Below are positions 1-8,898 of a stretch of 64,000 nt of DNA, piece by piece. A program made the translations under genes and the position numbers. Below the pieces are notes generated by a model that was not told the DNA's origin, did not search any database, and saw only the letters and a program-made list of their open reading frames with translations. Every line of letters begins with the position of its first letter. The stretch's first letter is position 1. Origin of the DNA: Rhodococcus sp. 14-2470-1b (lineage in GTDB: Bacteria; Actinomycetota; Actinomycetes; Mycobacteriales; Mycobacteriaceae); contig NZ_NPFY01000012.1 of assembly GCF_002259415.1 (NCBI RefSeq), positions 62,001 to 126,000 on the forward strand. The letters are read 5' to 3'.

Positions 1-2535
1 GGACAAGTGCGGTGCCATCGGTGCGAGCATCAGAACCAGCGGCTCCACGACACCGCGCGGTGCACCGTCCGGGTACGCCTTCGTGAGATGGTTGGTCAGC
101 TCGATGAGCTTGGCGCCGGCCGTATTGTCGCGCAGCGCAGTGTAATCCGCTTCCACCCCGTCGATCACCCGGTTGAGGACGCGCAACGTGTCCTCGGTGG
201 GCTTGTCGTCGGTGACGCGCACAGCGCCGGTCTCCTCGTCGAGCACCAGACGCCACACGCGCTGCAGGAAACGCTGCGCGCCGACGACGTCCTTCGTCGC
301 CCACGGACGCGACGTGTCCAGCGGACCCATCGACATCTCGTACACACGCAGCGTGTCGGCACCGTACTCGGTGAAGATGTCGTCGGGCGAGACCGAGTTC
401 TTCAGGCTCTTGCCCATCTTCCCGTACTCGCGATTGACGGGTTCGCCCTGGTAGAAGTACCCGCCGTCGCGTTCTTCGACCTCCTCGGCCGGAACGTAGA
501 CCCCACGCGCATCGGTGAACGCATACGCCTGGATGTAGCCCTGGTTGTAGAGGCGACGGTACGGCTCGCTCGAGCTGACGTGCCCCAGATCGAACAGCAC
601 CTTGTGCCAGAACCGCGAGTACAGCAGGTGCAGCACCGCATGCTCGACGCCGCCGACGTACAGATCGACACCGCCCGGATCGTTCGGCCCGTGGATGTCC
701 GGACGCGGCCCCGTCCAGTACTTCTCGTTCTCCGGGTCCGCGAACGTCTCCGAATTGGTCGGATCGATGTACCGCAGCTGGTACCACGAGCTACCCGCCC
801 ACTGCGGCATCACGTTGGTGTCGCGGCGGTACGTCTGCAGCCCGTCGCCGAGATCCAGTTCCACCTCCACCCAATCCGACGCCTTCGCCAGGGGCGGGGA
901 GGGCTCGGAACTCGCGTCGTCCGGGTCGAAGGAGACCGGTGCGTAGTCCTCGACCTCGGGAAGCTCAACGGGGAGCACACTGTCCGGGAGGGCGTGCGCA
1001 TTGCCGTCGGCGTCGTAGACGATGGGGAACGGTTCGCCCCAGTACCGCTGACGGGCGAAGAGCCAGTCTCGCAGCTTGTACTGGATCTTGCCGGTCGCCG
1101 TACCGTCGGCTTCCAGCTTCTCCACGATGGCGGCCTTGGCGTCGTCGACCGAAAGTCCGTCCAGGAAGCCGGAGTTCACCAACGGACCGTCGCCGGTGTA
1201 CGCAGCCTCGGTGACGTCTCCGCCCGAGATGACCTCGCGGATGGGCAGACCGAACTTCGTGGCGAATTCCCAGTCCCGCTGGTCGTGAGACGGCACGGCC
1301 ATGATCGCGCCCGTGCCGTAGCCGGTGAGCACGTAGTCCGCGATGAACACCGGGACCTGTTCACCGTTGACGGGGTTCACCGCGTAGGAGCCGGTGAAGA
1401 CGCCGGTCTTCTCCTTGTTCTCCTGACGCTCCAGGTCCGACTTCGCGGCGATCGAGGCACGATATGCCGCAACGGCCTCCGCGGGAGTCGCGGCGCCGCC
1501 GGTCCAGATTTCCGACACACCGTCGGGCCAGGCGGCAGCCACCAGACCGTCGACCAGGTCGTGTTCGGGCGCGAGCACCACGTAACTGGCACCGAACAGC
1601 GTGTCCGGCCGCGTCGTGAACACCGTGATGTCGCCGAACGACACCTCGGCGCCGCGCGATCGACCGATCCAGTTGCGCTGCATCGTCTTGACCTTGTCCG
1701 GCCAATCGAGGTACTCCAGATCGTCGATCAAGCGATCCGAATACGCAGTGATACGCATCATCCACTGCTTCAAGTTCTTCCGGAACACCGGGAAGTTGCC
1801 ACGGTCGCTGCGACCGTCGGCCGTGACCTCCTCGTTCGCCAGCACCGTACCCAAGCCGGGGCACCAGTTGACCAACGAATTGGACTCGTACACGAGGCGG
1901 AACGAATCCAGCACCGCAGCCTTCTCGGCCGCCGACAGAGCCGACCACTCCCGGCCGTCCTCGAGCGCACGCGAACCGTCGGCGAACGACGATTCCAACT
2001 CGGCGATGGGGCGCGCCTTCTGCTGCTCCTCGTCGTACCAGGAGTTGAAGATCTGCAGGAAGATCCACTGCGTCCAGTGATAGAAGTCGACATCCGTCGT
2101 CGCCAGGGATCGACGCCGATCATGACCGAGGCCGAGGCGTCCCAGCTGGCGACGCATGTTGGCGATGTTCGCCTCCGTCGTCGTCCGCGGATGCGTACCC
2201 GTCTGGACGGCGTACTGCTCCGCAGGCAGACCGAAGGCGTCGTATCCGAGCGCATGCAGAACGTTGCGGCCGTGCATCCGATGGAAACGCGCGAACACGT
2301 CCGTCGCGATGTACCCGAGCGGGTGACCGACGTGAAGGCCACTTCCCGATGGGTACGGGAACATGTCCTGAACGAAGAGCTTGTCCTTCGGGACGTCACC
2401 GGCAAGCGCACCGACCGGGTTGGGCGCGTCGAACGTGCCCTGCTCTTCCCACAGGTCTTGCCATTGCTTCTCGATGCGCGCGGCCACATCCGCGGTGTAG
2501 CGGTGCTGGGGCGTTGCGTCCACTGGAACAGTCAC
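1..2535 (-). CDS. leuS: Leucyl-tRNA synthetase, 3' end cut off by the window edge
   Basis: This class I aminoacyl-tRNA synthetase charges tRNA-Leu in the cytoplasm. Translation from GTG at 2535 gives the HIGH signature as HVGH at about residues 68-71, followed by the [13 protein letters not shown]-type motif of LeuRS. The KMSKS loop is present as KMGKS at about residues 706-710. About 845 residues are present; the usual length is about 950-970, so only the C-terminal anticodon-binding end (after MAPHLS) lies beyond the window. The GTG was chosen because the other nearby GTG is out of frame. A long open frame on the opposite strand is a codon-bias shadow. The gene is divergent from the small membrane protein that starts at 2729. 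Confidence 0.97.
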   Translation of the reverse strand, partial: MTVPVDATPQHRYTADVAARIEKQWQDLWEEQGTFDAPNPVGALAGDVPKDKLFVQDMFPYPSGSGLHVGHPLGYIATDVFARFHRMHGRNVLHALGYDAFGLPAEQYAVQTGTHPRTTTEANIANMRRQLGRLGLGHDRRRSLATTDVDFYHWTQWIFLQIFNSWYDEEQQKARPIAELESSFADGSRALEDGREWSALSAAEKAAVLDSFRLVYESNSLVNWCPGLGTVLANEEVTADGRSDRGNFPVFRKNLKQWMMRITAYSDRLIDDLEYLDWPDKVKTMQRNWIGRSRGAEVSFGDITVFTTRPDTLFGASYVVLAPEHDLVDGLVAAAWPDGVSEIWTGGAATPAEAVAAYRASIAAKSDLERQENKEKTGVFTGSYAVNPVNGEQVPVFIADYVLTGYGTGAIMAVPSHDQRDWEFATKFGLPIREVISGGDVTEAAYTGDGPLVNSGFLDGLSVDDAKAAIVEKLEADGTATGKIQYKLRDWLFARQRYWGEPFPIVYDADGNAHALPDSVLPVELPEVEDYAPVSFDPDDASSEPSPPLAKASDWVEVELDLGDGLQTYRRDTNVMPQWAGSSWYQLRYIDPTNSETFADPENEKYWTGPRPDIHGPNDPGGVDLYVGGVEHAVLHLLYSRFWHKVLFDLGHVSSSEPYRRLYNQGYIQAYAFTDARGVYVPAEEVEERDGGYFYQGEPVNREYGKMGKSLKNSVSPDDIFTEYGADTLRVYEMSMGPLDTSRPWATKDVVGAQRFLQRVWRLVLDEETGAVRVTDDKPTEDTLRVLNRVIDGVEADYTALRDNTAGAKLIELTNHLTKAYPDGAPRGVVEPLVLMLAPMAPHLS

Positions 2536-2601
2536 GCACGCAGTTTAGTCGTAGCCACCTGCTGCCCTTGTGAGCGGGAATCCGGCCAGCTCAGAGCCTA
2601 T

Positions 2602-2676
2602 GCGAGTGAAAATCAAGGCCAGGGGGCAGGAGCGGAGCCTGCGGAGCGACCCGATGGCCCTACATTTCCACTCACG
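2602..2676. repeat. Imperfect inverted repeat with an internal GAGCGGAGCC motif
   Basis: The left arm (2602-2620) reads GCGAGTGAAAATCAAGGCC. The right arm (about 2656-2676), read on the minus strand, gives GTGAGTGGAAATGTAGGGCC. Between them is GAGCGGAGCCTGCGGA, related to the tandem repeats at 15.6 kb and 36.3 kb. A similar inverted repeat lies at 14042-14098. Its function is unknown; it sits between leuS and the next gene. Confidence 0.5.
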
Positions 2677-2715
2677 TGCGCCGGAGGCGCGTACTACGGG
2701 CGCGCGTAGAAGACG

Positions 2716-2721
2716 TATCCT
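2716..2721 (+). promoter_or_regulatory. -10 element TATCCT of a probable leaderless transcript
   Basis: TATCCT fits the actinobacterial TANNNT -10 consensus and ends 7 nt before the GTG at 2729. The transcript would therefore start at or next to the start codon, which explains the lack of a ribosome binding site. This is inferred from spacing only. Confidence 0.45.
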
Positions 2722-2728
2722 TACCAGC

Positions 2729-3130
2729 GTGATCGTCGTGTCGATACTCATGTTCGTCCTCGCGCTCGTCGTCGGCTCCGTTGCCGCGGCCTCGCTGGCA
2801 GGCAAGCTCCCCCGCAACCGCTGGGCAGGAGTCAGAACTGCAGAGTCCATGCGCGACGACGAGACCTTCGTCATGGCCAACAAAGTCGCAGGCCCCACCA
2901 CGGCAGCGTCGGCGCTTCTGCTGCTCATCGGTGGTGCAGCGGCACTGATGCTCGGCGGCGCGATCTCGATCATCGCCGTCGTCGTATGCCTGCTCGCGGC
3001 GTTCGTCACCGCCGGTGTCGGCGGATCCATCGGCGCACGTGCGGCCGCCGCCAAGCCCACCTCGGAGACGGGCGGGTGCGGCCACTCCTGCATCTCGTGC
3101 AGCCTCAAGGACGCCTGCGCCCCGAGCTGA
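2729..3130 (+). CDS. SdpI-like small membrane protein with a cysteine-rich tail
   Basis: The 133-residue protein has a hydrophobic N-terminal helix (about residues 2-22), then a segment resembling the SdpI/YhfL family (LPRNRWAGVRT...DETFVMANK), then two more hydrophobic helices up to about residue 105. The frame is open from 2570, but the GTG at 2729 begins directly with the first membrane helix and has a -10 box at leaderless spacing, so it is preferred. The C-terminal tail carries four cysteines (117, 121, 124, 130) as C-x3-C-x2-C-x5-C with a histidine at 119, which suggests metal binding or a redox role. SdpI proteins are known as immunity factors or signal receptors; whether this one acts that way is unknown. 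Confidence 0.7.
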   Translation: MIVVSILMFVLALVVGSVAAASLAGKLPRNRWAGVRTAESMRDDETFVMANKVAGPTTAASALLLLIGGAAALMLGGAISIIAVVVCLLAAFVTAGVGGSIGARAAAAKPTSETGGCGHSCISCSLKDACAPS

Positions 3131-3139
3131 GACCCGGAC

Positions 3140-4093
3140 ATGAAGCAGCGGACGTTCGACCCGGCTGGAGTGATCTTCGGCGTTGCCGTGCCGATTGCTG
3201 CGGCAGCACTCGGGCTCGTTGCCGTCCACGTCTGGCGCACCCGGCTCCCGGAACAGATCGCCACCCACTGGTCGGGCACCGAACCGGACGGATTCATGAG
3301 TCCGTCGACGAGCGCCTGGACCCTCGCGATCGTCATCGTGCTCGTCGGTGGTGGATGCAGCGCCGTCGCAGCGTTGTCCCACGCACTGTTGTCCCTGCGC
3401 CGGACGATGTTGATGATCGGCCTCACCGTCGTCGGTCTCATCACCGTCCTGCAGCTCGCGATACTGGCCAGGCAACTCGATGTCACCACGGTGACCAGCG
3501 TCGAAATTCCCGGCTGGGCGATCGGAGTGGGGACACTCGTCGGATTCGCCGTCGGACTCCTCGGTGCCACCCAGCTACGCGACTATCGAGACCGTGTCGA
3601 CGCCACGTCACCGCCACCGTCGACGTTGCCCCGCGCGAGGGCCGAACTCCCCATCGTCGAACCCATCGGCGCGAGCCGCACGTCCATCGCGATCGTGTTC
3701 ACCATCCTGGCCGCGGCAGCAGCACTGACCTGCTGGCTGTCCGAGTCGTGGTGGCCGGTCGCGGTCTTCGCACCGATCGCGGCGTTCACCTCGTCGCTCA
3801 TGCGGTACGAGCTCATCGTCGACAAACTCGGCATCCACGTACGCAGCCTCGGCATGCCTGCCTTCGAATACTCGATCAGCGAAGTCACCGGAGCGTCCGT
3901 TCGCGAGGTCGATCCGTTCTCCGACTTCGGCGGATGGGGCCTCCGCGTCAAAGGGCGAGGAAACTACGCGGTGGCCACGCGCAAAGGTCAGGCCGTGTTC
4001 CTCACCTTCGCGAACGGACAGAAGCTGACCGTTACGGTCGACGATGCGGACGAGATCGCAGGAACCGTCAATTCGTTGGCGTCCGAACGCTGA
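3140..4093 (+). CDS. DUF1648-type membrane protein
   Basis: The 317-residue protein has an N-terminal helix followed by ATHWSGTEPDGFMS (residues 41-54), the signature of the DUF1648 family. Three or more further hydrophobic segments lie at about residues 55-80, 90-110 and 120-140, and two around 175-210. The C-terminal part (about residues 215-317) is soluble and beta-rich. The ATG lies 9 nt after the stop of the SdpI-like gene, so the two are probably cotranscribed. DUF1648 and SdpI domains often occur together in one protein, so the pair may work as one complex. The function is not known. Confidence 0.75.
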   Translation: MKQRTFDPAGVIFGVAVPIAAAALGLVAVHVWRTRLPEQIATHWSGTEPDGFMSPSTSAWTLAIVIVLVGGGCSAVAALSHALLSLRRTMLMIGLTVVGLITVLQLAILARQLDVTTVTSVEIPGWAIGVGTLVGFAVGLLGATQLRDYRDRVDATSPPPSTLPRARAELPIVEPIGASRTSIAIVFTILAAAAALTCWLSESWWPVAVFAPIAAFTSSLMRYELIVDKLGIHVRSLGMPAFEYSISEVTGASVREVDPFSDFGGWGLRVKGRGNYAVATRKGQAVFLTFANGQKLTVTVDDADEIAGTVNSLASER

Positions 4094-4130
4094 TTTGCGC
4101 TGAAACAAACCGATTGCCGCTTTTTACATC

Positions 4131-4136
4131 TAGGCT
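4131..4136 (+). promoter_or_regulatory. -10 element TAGGCT upstream of the diguanylate cyclase
   Basis: TAGGCT matches TANNNT and lies about 115 nt before the GTG at 4251, implying a leader of about 100 nt. No convincing -35 element is seen. The same hexamer appears as a -10 candidate before pcnA, sigM and the gene starting at 28275. Confidence 0.35.
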
Positions 4137-4250
4137 GTGATCGTAAAGGGGTAAGGGCTGGAGGCCGGCACGAACGACACACGATCATCAGCGGGCAACG
4201 GACCCGGATCGGTCCGCACCGGCAGCCACAGGAAGCCGTCGACCGACACT

Positions 4251-5336
4251 GTGTGGACCACACTTCAGGAGTGGTACCGGCAACCGTTCGATTACGAGTG
4301 GATCATCCACCATCGCTCCACACGGGGCCTGCACCGTTCGCTGCAGAACATGTTCGGGGCCGCCACCATCCTGTACGCGGCAGCGTCGATCCTCATGCTG
4401 TTCAGTGCACGCGGACCACAGGGACTCCTCGCCCAAGCCTGGGTCGGAATCGTTCTACTCGTCCAGGTCGCCGTCGCATTGCGCTGGTTCTTCGGTCCGC
4501 TGCCCACACGCCGAGACTTCATCGCTTTCGCCATCTTCGGCGATGTCGGTCTGACGTCCGTGCTCGTCCTGTACGAGCCGTTCGGTGCCCTGATCGGCTC
4601 CGGCTTGTTCGTCGTGACCGGTGCGTTGTGTACCTACTTCCTCAGTCAACGCTGGCTACTCGCCCATCTCGCCTGGTGCGTCGTGTTCGTCTCCGTCACA
4701 GTTGTCCGAGCCATGTTGGCCGAAACCGAGGATGTTCCGACGGCCCTGGCCGGCGGCCTCGTCGCCATCGCCATCAACTCCGCAATACCCCTGCTCGCCC
4801 ACATCGCATGGACCGCGATCGGCCGAGATGCCCGCCGCTCACTGCTCGACCCCCTGACCGAACTGCTCAACCGTCGCGGCGTCGAAGACGCAGCACTGTC
4901 GCTGATATCGAGAAGCCACGCCCGGGGTCACTGCCTCGTGGTCGTCGTCGTGGACATCGACCGATTCAAGTCCGTCAACGACTACTTCGGCCACGACGCA
5001 GGTGACGACGTCATCGTCACCGTCGCGCACCGCTTGAGAGCTCTGTTCGCGGAGGACGGCGTTGTCGCCCGAACAGGAGGCGAAGAGTTCCTCGTCGTGT
5101 TTGCCGGCACGATGGAGCACGCTCACGACATGGTCCACCGAATCGGCCACACCCTGTACCGCCGCGACGATCGGATCCCCATCACGGTGAGCGTGGGAGC
5201 TGCCGTGGTGTCGAGCCCGTCGGACCTGTGGAACGACGGTGCCGCCACCATCACCCGAGCCACCCGTGCCGCCGACTCGATGATGTACCGAGCCAAGTAC
5301 GACGGCGGCAACCGCACAGCCTCGATCCAGCTCTGA
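4251..5336 (+). CDS. Membrane-bound diguanylate cyclase (GGDEF)
   Basis: The protein (361 aa) would make cyclic di-GMP from two GTP at the membrane. An N-terminal region (about residues 30-190) contains five to six hydrophobic helices. The GGDEF domain follows from about residue 195 with DPLTELLNRRG, the metal-binding DIDRFK and the active-site loop GGEEF at residues 276-280, which is catalytically competent in the family. No EAL domain is attached. The GTG at 4251 is the only normal start after the in-frame stop at 4152. The membrane part probably senses a signal that is not evident. A strong bidirectional terminator follows. A second cyclase of similar layout lies at 53752. Confidence 0.9.
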   Translation: MWTTLQEWYRQPFDYEWIIHHRSTRGLHRSLQNMFGAATILYAAASILMLFSARGPQGLLAQAWVGIVLLVQVAVALRWFFGPLPTRRDFIAFAIFGDVGLTSVLVLYEPFGALIGSGLFVVTGALCTYFLSQRWLLAHLAWCVVFVSVTVVRAMLAETEDVPTALAGGLVAIAINSAIPLLAHIAWTAIGRDARRSLLDPLTELLNRRGVEDAALSLISRSHARGHCLVVVVVDIDRFKSVNDYFGHDAGDDVIVTVAHRLRALFAEDGVVARTGGEEFLVVFAGTMEHAHDMVHRIGHTLYRRDDRIPITVSVGAAVVSSPSDLWNDGAATITRATRAADSMMYRAKYDGGNRTASIQL

Positions 5337-5365
5337 CACCTCCCAGCCAGACGTCCACCGCAGAA

Positions 5366-5395
5366 AGCCCGGACTCCACCGTGGGAGTCCGGGCT
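5366..5395. terminator. Bidirectional intrinsic terminator
   Basis: A perfect 12-bp stem (5366-5377 AGCCCGGACTCC paired with 5384-5395) with a 6-nt loop sits between the convergent diguanylate cyclase and lipase genes. Short A and T runs flank it on the two sides, so it can serve both transcripts. Confidence 0.85.
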
Positions 5396-5414
5396 GGTTC
5401 CGATTACTGCTGGT

Positions 5415-6653
5415 CTAGCCTCCTGTCACGGGAGCGTTCCATACACACGGAACCTCGCTGACCGGGAAGCCCTCCGGATCGAGTGCGTTCTTGATGTATC
5501 CGATCGATCGCGGCGACACCGACATCGACAGATGGTCGGAGAGGTCGATACCGCAACCGTCCTGCAACAGAACGTTGTTCACCGTGGCATCGGGACCGGC
5601 TTCGAGGAACGTCGTCCGGAACGGAGTGACCACCTCGTCGAACCGAGTGGCGATGGCCGTGTAGTCGACACCGCGTTCGGTGTCGCCGCCCGCCGTCAAT
5701 GCCTTGATGAGGTCGGAGTCGATGACTTGGTCCGACGCCGCGGGCCCGGCGACAGCACCCACGAGCCCCAGCACGTTCAAGCCGAGATTGTTGATGGTCC
5801 GCCCCAGAGTTCCGATTCCGACAAGTGTTGTCCCGTGGTTCGACCCACCGAGGCTGACGATCTTGCCGACCTTGTTCTTGCTCGGATCCGACGGATCGGC
5901 ACCGCCTTCGAATCGCATGTACTGACGAGACGCCAGGCTGCCCTGGGAGTGACCGACGATGTCGACCTGTTCCGCGCCGGTCCGTTCGAGGACCGCATCG
6001 ATGTAGAAGGCAATCTCCTTGGCGCTCTCGGTGATCGGGCCCGTGCCTCGCAGTGCCTTCACGTGTCCGAGTGCGCTCGAATCCTTGTCACCGGTGTTCG
6101 GGGCGAAGACACAGTAGCCCTCCGCCTTCAATGCCGGGGAGATTCGAGCGAAGTTGTTGTACGCGTTCTCCCATGTTCCATGAAGCAGGACAACGGGATT
6201 GGGGTGCTCCTCGGTCGGCTTGCAGTTCCAATCGTTGGCACCCGGCGGTGCGACGTCCGGCTTGACGATGCTGTACAGGAAACCAGCAAGGAAGTTCTTC
6301 TGCTCCGGCCCGTATCCGACCGTCTCGGTCTCCGGATCGTCGGTGACTCGGGCAGGCGACGCGTCCGCGATGTCGGGCTTCTCGATGCCCTGCTCTTCTG
6401 CCTTCGGCCGTTCCGCTTCCGACCCTTCGGGAGGAATGACCTCCGTTCCGTCTTCGCTGATCGTCGCGGGCAGTGCCGTCGCCGACGGCACTGCCGAGTC
6501 GGTGGGTTCGGTTGGCTCGGCAGGCTGCGCAGAGGCAACCGACAGGCCGGCGAACATGACGGCCGCGGACAACGCCGCGATGGTCGTCATGCCTCGTGCT
6601 CGGCCTCGTAGTCGTGAATGCTCGATCGACATCGACCGAGAGTGTTGAACCAT
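5415..6653 (-). CDS. Secreted triacylglycerol lipase / alpha-beta hydrolase
   Basis: The 412-residue protein has a basic N-terminus and a hydrophobic stretch ending in ASAQ (about residues 22-43), a Sec signal peptide. A Pro/Glu-rich spacer follows to about residue 110. The catalytic domain shows the oxyanion-side motif VVLLHGTW (about residue 155) and the nucleophile elbow GHSQGS (Ser near 236). A candidate catalytic His lies in DHLSMS near residue 380. This matches the class 2 lipases of Streptomyces and Rhodococcus. Two pairs of cysteines suggest disulfides and an extracellular location. The ATG at 6653 has AAAAGGGA 6 nt upstream. The physiological substrate is not shown by the sequence. 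Confidence 0.88.
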   Translation of the reverse strand: MVQHSRSMSIEHSRLRGRARGMTTIAALSAAVMFAGLSVASAQPAEPTEPTDSAVPSATALPATISEDGTEVIPPEGSEAERPKAEEQGIEKPDIADASPARVTDDPETETVGYGPEQKNFLAGFLYSIVKPDVAPPGANDWNCKPTEEHPNPVVLLHGTWENAYNNFARISPALKAEGYCVFAPNTGDKDSSALGHVKALRGTGPITESAKEIAFYIDAVLERTGAEQVDIVGHSQGSLASRQYMRFEGGADPSDPSKNKVGKIVSLGGSNHGTTLVGIGTLGRTINNLGLNVLGLVGAVAGPAASDQVIDSDLIKALTAGGDTERGVDYTAIATRFDEVVTPFRTTFLEAGPDATVNNVLLQDGCGIDLSDHLSMSVSPRSIGYIKNALDPEGFPVSEVPCVWNAPVTGG

Positions 6654-6850
6654 GCGCGTCCCTTTTCTTCTTCGGCATCGCTGGCGAGAAGGCGTGACTC
6701 GATTTCAGCGCGATGCTGTTTGCTGAATCACAGAGGACAGTAGGAGTGGTAACGGTCACTGACTACAGCCGAGCCCGACGTCTGGAAACGCGGTCACCCG
6801 GCGACCGCGACGGTTGGGTCCAGTCACAACCCGGCCACACCCCCGACGCC

Positions 6851-6935
6851 GTCAGTGGCCCAGCCGCAGTCTGTGGCCCAGCCCCGTCAGTGGCCCAGCC
6901 CTGTCAGTGGCCCAGCCGCCGTCAGCGGCCCAGCC
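6851..6935. repeat. Tandem 17-18-bp repeat spanning the LysR gene stop
   Basis: Five copies of GTCAGTGGCCCAGCC (6851, 6869, 6886, 6903 and 6921) are spaced 17-18 bp apart with small variations. The last copy contains the stop codon of the minus-strand LysR gene, so the array looks like repeated duplication of the gene's 3' end into the intergenic space. Confidence 0.85.
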
Positions 6936-7761
6936 GCGTCATGATCGCCTCGCGTAACGCCGCGCGAGGCGATCTCGCCCGGTCCTTCGTCAGCAGCACG
7001 AACTCGATACCTCCGAGGTCCGGAAGATCCTGACCGTCCAAAGCCACCACGCCTTCGGGGAGAGTCGACTCCGCGTGCACCAGGTATCCGAGCCCCGCCT
7101 GGACTGCCGCACGCAACCCCAGCTCGCTGTCCGTGACGCAGGTGAATCGCCAGCCCCTACCCTCACGACCGAGTGCAGCCAACGCCGCGGACCGCGTGAT
7201 GCTCGGGGGTGGATACGTCACGAACGGCACCGGGCCCGGTTCCACCCGCGTTCCCGGAATGCCTGCCCAGACCAACCGATCTGCCCACACCAGATCACCG
7301 TGCGTCTCACCTGGACGACGCTTCCCGAAGACCAGGTCCAGCTCACCGCCGTCGAACTTGGACCGCAATGTCTCGCTCAGCCCGACGGTCAGCTCGAGGT
7401 CGACGCCGGGATGCGCGCGACGAAAGTCGTAGAGGACATGCGGCAACTCGGTGGAGACCAGGTCGTCGGACACCCCGAGCCGGAGCCTGCCCGCCAACGG
7501 GGCTTCGGCGAAATAGTGCTCTGCCTCGGCGGTTGCATCGAGGATCGAACGGGCGAACCCGATCATGGCGGTGCCGTCGGCCGTCAGCTCCATGTTCCTG
7601 GTGTCGCGAAGGAACAACTCGCGCCCGACGGCCTTCTCCAGTCGCGTGATGTGGCCGCTGACCGTCGACTGACGCAGGCCCAGCAGATCACCGCCCGCTG
7701 TGAAGCCACCTTCCCGTTCGACAGCGAGGAAGGTTCGAAGCAGAATCGGATCGAGATTCAC
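6922..7761 (-). CDS. LysR-family transcriptional regulator
   Basis: The 279-residue protein has the typical LysR winged helix at residues 1-60 (LLRTFLAVEREGGFTAGG...RQSTVSGHITRLEKAVGRELF) and a type-2 periplasmic-binding-like effector domain from about residue 88 (GRLRLGVSDD). Length is slightly short of the 290-310 usual in the family. It is divergent from the SBF-like transporter with 75 bp between starts, the classic arrangement for a LysR protein controlling its neighbour and itself. The likely targets are the transporter and the following glutamate decarboxylase. The effector is unknown. Confidence 0.92.
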   Translation of the reverse strand: MNLDPILLRTFLAVEREGGFTAGGDLLGLRQSTVSGHITRLEKAVGRELFLRDTRNMELTADGTAMIGFARSILDATAEAEHYFAEAPLAGRLRLGVSDDLVSTELPHVLYDFRRAHPGVDLELTVGLSETLRSKFDGGELDLVFGKRRPGETHGDLVWADRLVWAGIPGTRVEPGPVPFVTYPPPSITRSAALAALGREGRGWRFTCVTDSELGLRAAVQAGLGYLVHAESTLPEGVVALDGQDLPDLGGIEFVLLTKDRARSPRAALREAIMTRLGR

Positions 7762-7827
7762 CCGTCGTTCCTATCACGATTCACGTTCACAGTTAACGCA
7801 GCTATCGACTTTCGTGATCAATTGACG

Positions 7828-7839
7828 CACGATATCGTG
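7828..7839. promoter_or_regulatory. Perfect 12-bp palindrome over the transporter start
   Basis: CACGATATCGTG is a perfect palindrome that includes the GTG candidate start at 7837. A related half, TATCACGAT, lies at about 7772. Together they could be the regulatory and activation sites of the divergent LysR protein. No binding data are visible. Confidence 0.4.
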
Positions 7840-8862
7840 AGCCAAGTGAACTTTCTGCGGCAGATCCGGCCCGACGGCTTCGTCCTGAGCATCATCGCGA
7901 TCGCGGTACTGGCCAGCATCTTCCCAGCGTCCGGCACCTCGGAAACCGTCCTCACCTGGGTCACCCGAGTCGCTATCGGACTGCTGTTCCTGATCTACGG
8001 CGCGCGCCTGTCCCCGCAGGAAGCATGGCACGGCGTCAAACACTGGCGACTCCACTCCGTCGTGCTGGCCACCACGTACCTCGTTTTTCCTCTCGTCGGA
8101 CTGGCTCTGCGCGTCCTCGAACCGACCGTCGTCACAGCGGACCTCTACACCGGCATCCTGTTCATGTGCCTAGTGCCTTCGACGGTTCAGTCCTCCATCG
8201 CCTTCACCTCGATCGCACGCGGCAACGTCGCCGGAGCCGTCGTCAGTGCGTCGTTCTCCAACCTCATCGGCGTCTTCGTGACACCCCTGCTGGTAATCCT
8301 GTTGGTGAACACCACCGGGGACGCACACGTCGACGCATCGTCGATCGTGAGTATCTGCGCCCAGTTGCTTCTGCCCTTCCTCCTCGGGCAAGCCCTCCGA
8401 CCGCTCGTGAAGGGATGGCTCACACGCCATTCCGGACCGACGAAGATCGTCGACCGCGGTTCCATCCTGCTCGTGGTCTACGCCGCGTTCAGCGAAAGCA
8501 TGAACCAGAACGTCTGGTCGTCCGTGTCTCCACCGCAGATCGTTGCGGTCGTAGTGGTCTGCATCGTCGTCCTCGCGCTGATTCTGGCGTTCACGTACTG
8601 GATCGGCCGCGCCATCGGCTTTCCCGTCGAAGACCGGATCGTTCTGTTGTTCTGCGGTTCCAAGAAGAGCCTGGCGAGCGGACTACCCATGGCTTCGGTC
8701 CTCTTCGTCGGCGGGCCCGTCGGCCTGATCGTGCTTCCTCTGCTTCTGTTCCACCAGATTCAGCTGATGGTGTGTGCCGTGCTCGCCCAGCGATACGCGC
8801 GACAAGCAGATGCTCGGCAATCGCCTGACAAGGATGATGCGCAATCAGCCCTGGCGGATTAG
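7837..8862 (+). CDS. SBF-like (YfeH-type) bile acid:sodium symporter family transporter
   Basis: The 341-residue protein is almost entirely hydrophobic with about ten membrane helices. It resembles the SBF-like/YfeH family, with signatures such as RPDGFVLSI near the N-terminus, YGARLSPQEA, LVPSTVQSS and FCGSKKSLASGLPM. The open frame runs back to 7075, but that part is opposite the LysR gene. GTG at 7837 or 7846 fits the family N-terminus. It is followed after only 36 bp by glutamate decarboxylase, which suggests a two-gene operon. The family is thought to move organic anions with sodium or protons; the substrate here is unknown, and glutamate or GABA is only a guess from context. Confidence 0.85.
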   Translation: MSQVNFLRQIRPDGFVLSIIAIAVLASIFPASGTSETVLTWVTRVAIGLLFLIYGARLSPQEAWHGVKHWRLHSVVLATTYLVFPLVGLALRVLEPTVVTADLYTGILFMCLVPSTVQSSIAFTSIARGNVAGAVVSASFSNLIGVFVTPLLVILLVNTTGDAHVDASSIVSICAQLLLPFLLGQALRPLVKGWLTRHSGPTKIVDRGSILLVVYAAFSESMNQNVWSSVSPPQIVAVVVVCIVVLALILAFTYWIGRAIGFPVEDRIVLLFCGSKKSLASGLPMASVLFVGGPVGLIVLPLLLFHQIQLMVCAVLAQRYARQADARQSPDKDDAQSALAD

Positions 8863-8898
8863 CGTCGGCACCACAGACGACGAATGTGGAGGATCGAC

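Noticed and set aside
7-2709. 900-codon open frame opposite leuS
   Set aside because: It is antisense to a clear leuS, has no recognisable domain, and is explained by GC-rich codon bias of the real gene.
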